From JAYSFC01 sp041913505 (lineage in GTDB: Bacteria; Pseudomonadota; Gammaproteobacteria; Burkholderiales; Burkholderiaceae_C): DNA of 36,759 nt. The stretch is from the NCBI GenBank assembly GCA_041913505.1, contig JAYSFC010000022.1:1-36759 (forward strand). Direction: 5' to 3'. The translations under genes and the position numbers were made by a program. Position 1 is the stretch's first letter. Every line of letters starts with the position of its first letter. Below, piece by piece: positions 36,048-36,759 of the stretch. The notes under the pieces were generated by a model. It was not told the DNA's origin. It saw only the letters and a program-made list of their open reading frames with translations, and did not search any database.

Positions 36048-36759
36048 GCGGCCGCCTCGGTGCCCGCTGCCGCTTCCTGGCCAAAGCCCTTGAAGCCGCC
36101 CTTCTTCAGGTGCACGAGCAGCAGCGAAACGGCCGCGGGCGTTACTCCTGAAATGCGCGAGGCCTGGCCCAGCGTCTCGGGGCGGTGCTTTTGCAGCTTC
36201 TGGCGCACCTCGATCGACAACGCCGCCACCTGCATATAGTCGAGCTCGGCGGGCAGGCGCAGATTTTCATAGTACGCGGCGCGCTGCACTTCGTCCTTCT
36301 GGCGGTCGATGTAGCCCGCGTACTTGGCGGCGATTTCCACCTGCTCGATCACAGGGGCGCTGAGCTCGCCCAGTGTTTCACGTGAAACCTCGGGTGAGGC
36401 GTATTTGCCGCCATCCATGCCCATGAGCCCGGCATACGACACGTCGGGCCGGCGCAGCAGGTCGAACAGGTTGTACTCATGCTCGATGGCCTTGCCGAGC
36501 ACGCGCTCGGACTCGGCGGCCGCCAGGATGCGAGGGTTCACCCAGGTGGCCTTGAGGCGCTCGGTCTCGCGCGCCACAGCGTCGCGTTTGCGGCTGAAGG
36601 CATCCCAGCGGGCGTCGTCCACCAGGCCCATGCGGCGGCCTGCCTCGGTCAGACGCATGTCGGCGTTGTCTTCGCGCAGCTGCAGGCGGAACTCGGCCCG
36701 GCTCGTGAACATGCGGTAGGGCTCGGTCACGCCCTTGGTGATGAGGTCGTCCACCAGCA
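36044..36759 (-). CDS. mnmG: tRNA uridine-5-carboxymethylaminomethyl modification protein MnmG, C-terminal part
   Basis: FAD-dependent partner of MnmE in modifying U34 of certain tRNAs. About 238 codons are in the window; the 5' part with the FAD-binding domain lies beyond the right edge (frame open at 36759). Visible: VDDLITKGVTEPYRMFTSRA, EFRLQLREDNADMRLTEAG, YIDRQKDEVQRA, and the C-terminal helical region QASRISGVTPAAVSLLLVHLK that contacts MnmE. A parS-like site is embedded in the frame encoding PEVSRETLG (36374-36389). The stop overlaps the rsmG start. The protein ends in EAAAGTEAAA, an Ala-rich tail. Confidence 0.96.
   Translation of the reverse strand, partial: LVDDLITKGVTEPYRMFTSRAEFRLQLREDNADMRLTEAGRRMGLVDDARWDAFSRKRDAVARETERLKATWVNPRILAAAESERVLGKAIEHEYNLFDLLRRPDVSYAGLMGMDGGKYASPEVSRETLGELSAPVIEQVEIAAKYAGYIDRQKDEVQRAAYYENLRLPAELDYMQVAALSIEVRQKLQKHRPETLGQASRISGVTPAAVSLLLVHLKKGGFKGFGQEAAAGTEAAA
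36374..36389. promoter_or_regulatory. parS: parS-like ParB-binding site in mnmG
   Basis: TGTTTCACGTGAAACC matches the parS consensus TGTTTCACGTGAAACA at 15 of 16 positions. It is inside the mnmG coding frame, 0.9 kb from the rsmG site; two such sites near parAB indicate the chromosomal partitioning centre. Confidence 0.88.

Noticed and set aside
1..36759. CRISPR array, tRNA, rRNA, insertion sequence or prophage
   Set aside because: No regularly spaced direct repeats, tRNA-like cloverleaf, transposase or phage genes were seen on either strand.

Overview
The window is very GC-rich, tightly packed bacterial chromosome with no rRNA, tRNA, IS element, prophage or CRISPR array visible. Gene content and order (mnmG-rsmG-lysE-parA-parB next to parS-like sites, two Bug-type solute-binding proteins, CaiB/BaiF CoA-transferases, acetoacetyl-CoA synthetase, a UbiM-like hydroxylase) point to a betaproteobacterium of the Burkholderiales, most likely Comamonadaceae (Acidovorax/Alicycliphilus-like). 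The genus is inferred from memory of such genomes, not from a search.

Left part (1-12530): a truncated minC and pssA are followed by an eight-gene minus-strand catabolic operon (9392 down to 1407): Bug binding protein, two CoA-transferases, a MaoC-like hot-dog protein lacking the usual Asp/His pair, a second Bug protein, a large and a small acyl-CoA dehydrogenase, and a crotonase. A divergent LysR regulator (9492-10421) probably controls it. The gene set fits uptake of a carboxylate, CoA activation by CoA transfer, dehydrogenation and hydration; the substrate cannot be read from the sequence. Acetoacetyl-CoA synthetase follows on the minus strand.

Centre (12531-25073): on the plus strand, a UbiM-like hydroxylase, a GAF-GGDEF diguanylate cyclase, a radical SAM protein with a CX4CX2C cysteine motif, a TetR regulator whose probable operator recurs before a 37-codon membrane peptide and an alpha/beta hydrolase, and a uracil/xanthine permease. 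A triple zinc-ribbon protein lies convergent to the permease. A succinyl-CoA:acetate-type CoA-transferase is preceded by a 28-codon leader ORF that contains an intrinsic terminator and overlaps the gene start, which looks like an attenuator. A LivK-type binding protein, a hot-dog thioesterase and a PduO-type cobalamin adenosyltransferase complete this part.

Right part (25074-36759): EF-hand protein, D-lactate/glycolate-type FAD oxidase, cupin, divergent MFS exporter and AraC regulator, a membrane-anchored methyltransferase and a CsgG-peptidoglycan-binding lipoprotein. The origin-proximal block is parB, a FosX-like fosfomycin hydrolase, an RBBP9-type hydrolase, parA, lysE, rsmG and the 3' part of mnmG, with parS-like sites inside rsmG and mnmG.

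The most unusual features are (1) the leader-ORF/terminator arrangement at 21018-21104; (2) six copies of a 41-44 nt double-hairpin repeat, three of which supply stop codons, one of which lies in frame inside acetoacetyl-CoA synthetase, and one of which abuts a GTG start; and (3) the paired TetR operators controlling a cryptic small membrane peptide.
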